A stretch of DNA of 7,048 nt, taken from Actinomycetes bacterium (lineage in GTDB: Bacteria; Actinomycetota; Acidimicrobiia; Acidimicrobiales; RAAP-2). Made by a program: the position numbers and the translations under genes. Under the pieces are notes generated by a model that did no database searches, had not been told where the DNA came from, and saw only the letters and a list, made by a program, of their open reading frames with translations. Positions 5,848-7,048 of this stretch are shown piece by piece (within the stretch, counting starts at the first letter, position 1; every line of letters begins with the position of its first letter). Location: positions 1 to 7,048 of the forward strand of contig JAJYDR010000117.1 in the NCBI GenBank assembly GCA_021777285.1, written 5' to 3'.

Positions 5848-6566
5848 TCAGCCCTGGCGTCGATACACGAAGTAGGCGCGAGAGGATTCGTCGGTCGGGG
5901 GGTTCCCCGAGTCGTCCTCTTCGTGGAGCAAGTCGAAATCAGTGGCGAGAGTGGCTCGGACCGTCTCGAGGGCGACACCGAGCTCGCGAATGTTCTCCTG
6001 ATGCAGCGTGAACGTTCCATCGCCCGCGGAAGCGAAGACCCGGATGTCCCAAACGGTCAGTTCGTCGCCATCGCTCCGCACATCCATGATCAGCGTATTG
6101 CCGTCAAAGTCGTGAACCCAGGTGGGCTGGCGACGAGTTGGTGCAAACGGCCAATCGTGTTGAGATCGAAGATGAAGAGACCTCCGGGCTCCAGGTGACG
6201 CGCCACGCCCTGGAACAACGACTCCCACGCCTCATAGTTCACCAGGTGGTTCACGGTGTCATACACGCAAGCCACGACGTCGAACGTGGTCCCAAGGTCG
6301 AAGTCGGTCATGTCGCCGAGTAGGAATTCGGCGCTCGGCACTTTGGCCGTGGCGGCGCTCAGCATCTCGGCGGAAGCATCAAGCCCCACCAACCGCGACA
6401 TCGAGTCCAGACCCTCCAGCACCGAACCGGTGCCACAACCGAGTTCAAGGAGCGAGGTGGCACCAACGTCGAAGCGGTCAATGGCTTCGAGGATCCGAGC
6501 GCTGCGCGATGAACCGTCGCCCATCAACGCGTCATAGAACTGGGCGAACTGTTGGTACTCGCGCAT
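5848..6566 (-). pseudogene. SAM-dependent methyltransferase broken by a one-base frameshift
   Basis: Two minus-strand frames together make one class I methyltransferase of about 240 residues. The N-terminal frame, from ATG at 6564-6566, gives MREYQQFAQFYDALMGD, the SAM motif I LLELGCGTGSVL (39-50), LVGLDAS (59-65) with the acidic D63, FLLGDMTDFDL (81-91), and GGLFIFDLNTIGRL (128-141). It then drifts to SPPGFTTLTAIR and stops at 6090. The second frame continues exactly at that point with TWVHDFDGNTLIMDVRSDGDELTVWDIRVF and ends at 5848. Family members normally read ...PPWVHDF..., so one base has been lost near 6120 (within CCACCTGGG on the coding strand). The product should be inactive or truncated unless this is a sequencing error or the frame is recoded. 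A GTG at 6612-6614 could extend the N-terminus by 16 residues, but the ATG fits the family better. It lies between two transposon genes. Confidence 0.8.
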
Positions 6567-6734
6567 GCCACATTCTTGTCGAGAGTCGAAGCGGTGCGGT
6601 GGAATCAGATTCACTCAACAAACTCGATTGCACGGTGCAGCGATCATCTCCCCATCGCCGAGTCACGAGATTTCGTTGCCACGATCTCAGCTCCGCCACC
6701 GGACGTGTCACAGACACAACCAATACTGTGCGAC

Positions 6735-7048
6735 GTGGCTTCACGTCCGACTGCCCCCATCGTCTCGCACACCGGCGAGGTACTGCCACGGGCCGTCACC
6801 TTTCAGTTCGCCCTTGACCCGAACGTTGAGCAGAGGATCCTGCTCGCCAAGTGCGCGGGCGCCCGCCGCTTCACGGTCAACCACCACCTGGCCCGGGTGA
6901 GGGCCAACCTCGATACCCGATCGGCCGAGCAAGACGCATCCTCCGCGAGTGGTGATCCGTGCGAACCGTCAACACCTTCCTTGTCCTGGGCAGCCTTCTC
7001 CTTCATCAACGAGTTCAACGCCTGGAAAAACGGGGGGTCTGCTGACTC
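6735..7048 (+). CDS. tnpB: TnpB (IS605/IS607 OrfB-type RNA-guided nuclease family), N-terminal part, runs off the window
   Basis: The frame is open through the right edge, giving about 104 residues from GTG 6735. The segment VTFQFALDPNVEQRILLAKCAGARRFTVNHHLARVRANLD (21-60) carries the hallmark start of TnpB proteins: a beta strand R/Q-F-x-L-D-P, E-Q-x-x-L, then G-A-x-R-F-x-x-N-x-x-L. The later LSWAAFSFINEFNAWKN (83-99) matches the family's S-W-x-x-x-x-L/F-x-x-x-x-F-N-x-x-K element, and the spacing resembles the actinobacterial IS607-associated group. The RuvC-like active site and zinc finger would lie beyond 7048. The exact start is uncertain: GTG 6735 or GTG 6705, neither with an SD. Upstream (6567-6734) there is no serine or HUH transposase gene, only a gap without visible features. 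In characterised members TnpB uses a guide RNA from the element's right end, which is not in the window. Confidence 0.82.
   Translation, partial: MASRPTAPIVSHTGEVLPRAVTFQFALDPNVEQRILLAKCAGARRFTVNHHLARVRANLDTRSAEQDASSASGDPCEPSTPSLSWAAFSFINEFNAWKNGGSAD

Overview
The window is GC-rich, densely packed bacterial DNA. It has many GTG starts, short intergenic gaps, several starts without a Shine-Dalgarno (SD) sequence, and families common in high-GC Gram-positives (a SHOCT-domain membrane protein, an OmpR-type two-component pair, a VTT/SNARE-like small membrane protein). This suggests an actinobacterium, possibly of the Acidimicrobiia side, but the placement is inference and no marker gene is present.

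Left part (1-2340): the C-terminal end of a probable DUF302 protein is followed after 14 bp by a UbiE/METTL7-like SAM methyltransferase, probably in one operon. A small membrane protein on the minus strand then carries a perfect 33-bp in-frame tandem duplication inside its first membrane helix. It is divergent from a plus-strand VTT-like membrane protein. A secreted small protein with a clear signal peptide lies on the minus strand, tail to tail with the VTT-like gene.

Centre (2340-4860): a compact intergenic region with two mirror-image GGTACGCT sequences (candidate -10 elements) and an 11-bp-spaced TTGTGA direct repeat leads into an OmpR-family response regulator and an overlapping histidine kinase. 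The kinase gene ends 38 bp inside a convergent gene for a short SHOCT-domain membrane protein with a His-rich linker. The regulator may control itself and the divergent secreted protein.

Right part (4843-7048) is accessory DNA. It holds an IS5-type DDE transposase with its catalytic triad intact, a second SAM methyltransferase on the minus strand broken by a one-base frameshift, and the first ~105 codons of a TnpB (IS605/IS607 OrfB-type, RNA-guided nuclease family) gene that runs off the right edge. No tnpA-like partner is visible beside tnpB here.

No clearly new biological system can be demonstrated. The best leads are the partial TnpB without a visible partner, the frameshifted methyltransferase between two transposon genes, the symmetric divergent control region of the two-component system, and the helix-lengthening tandem duplication.
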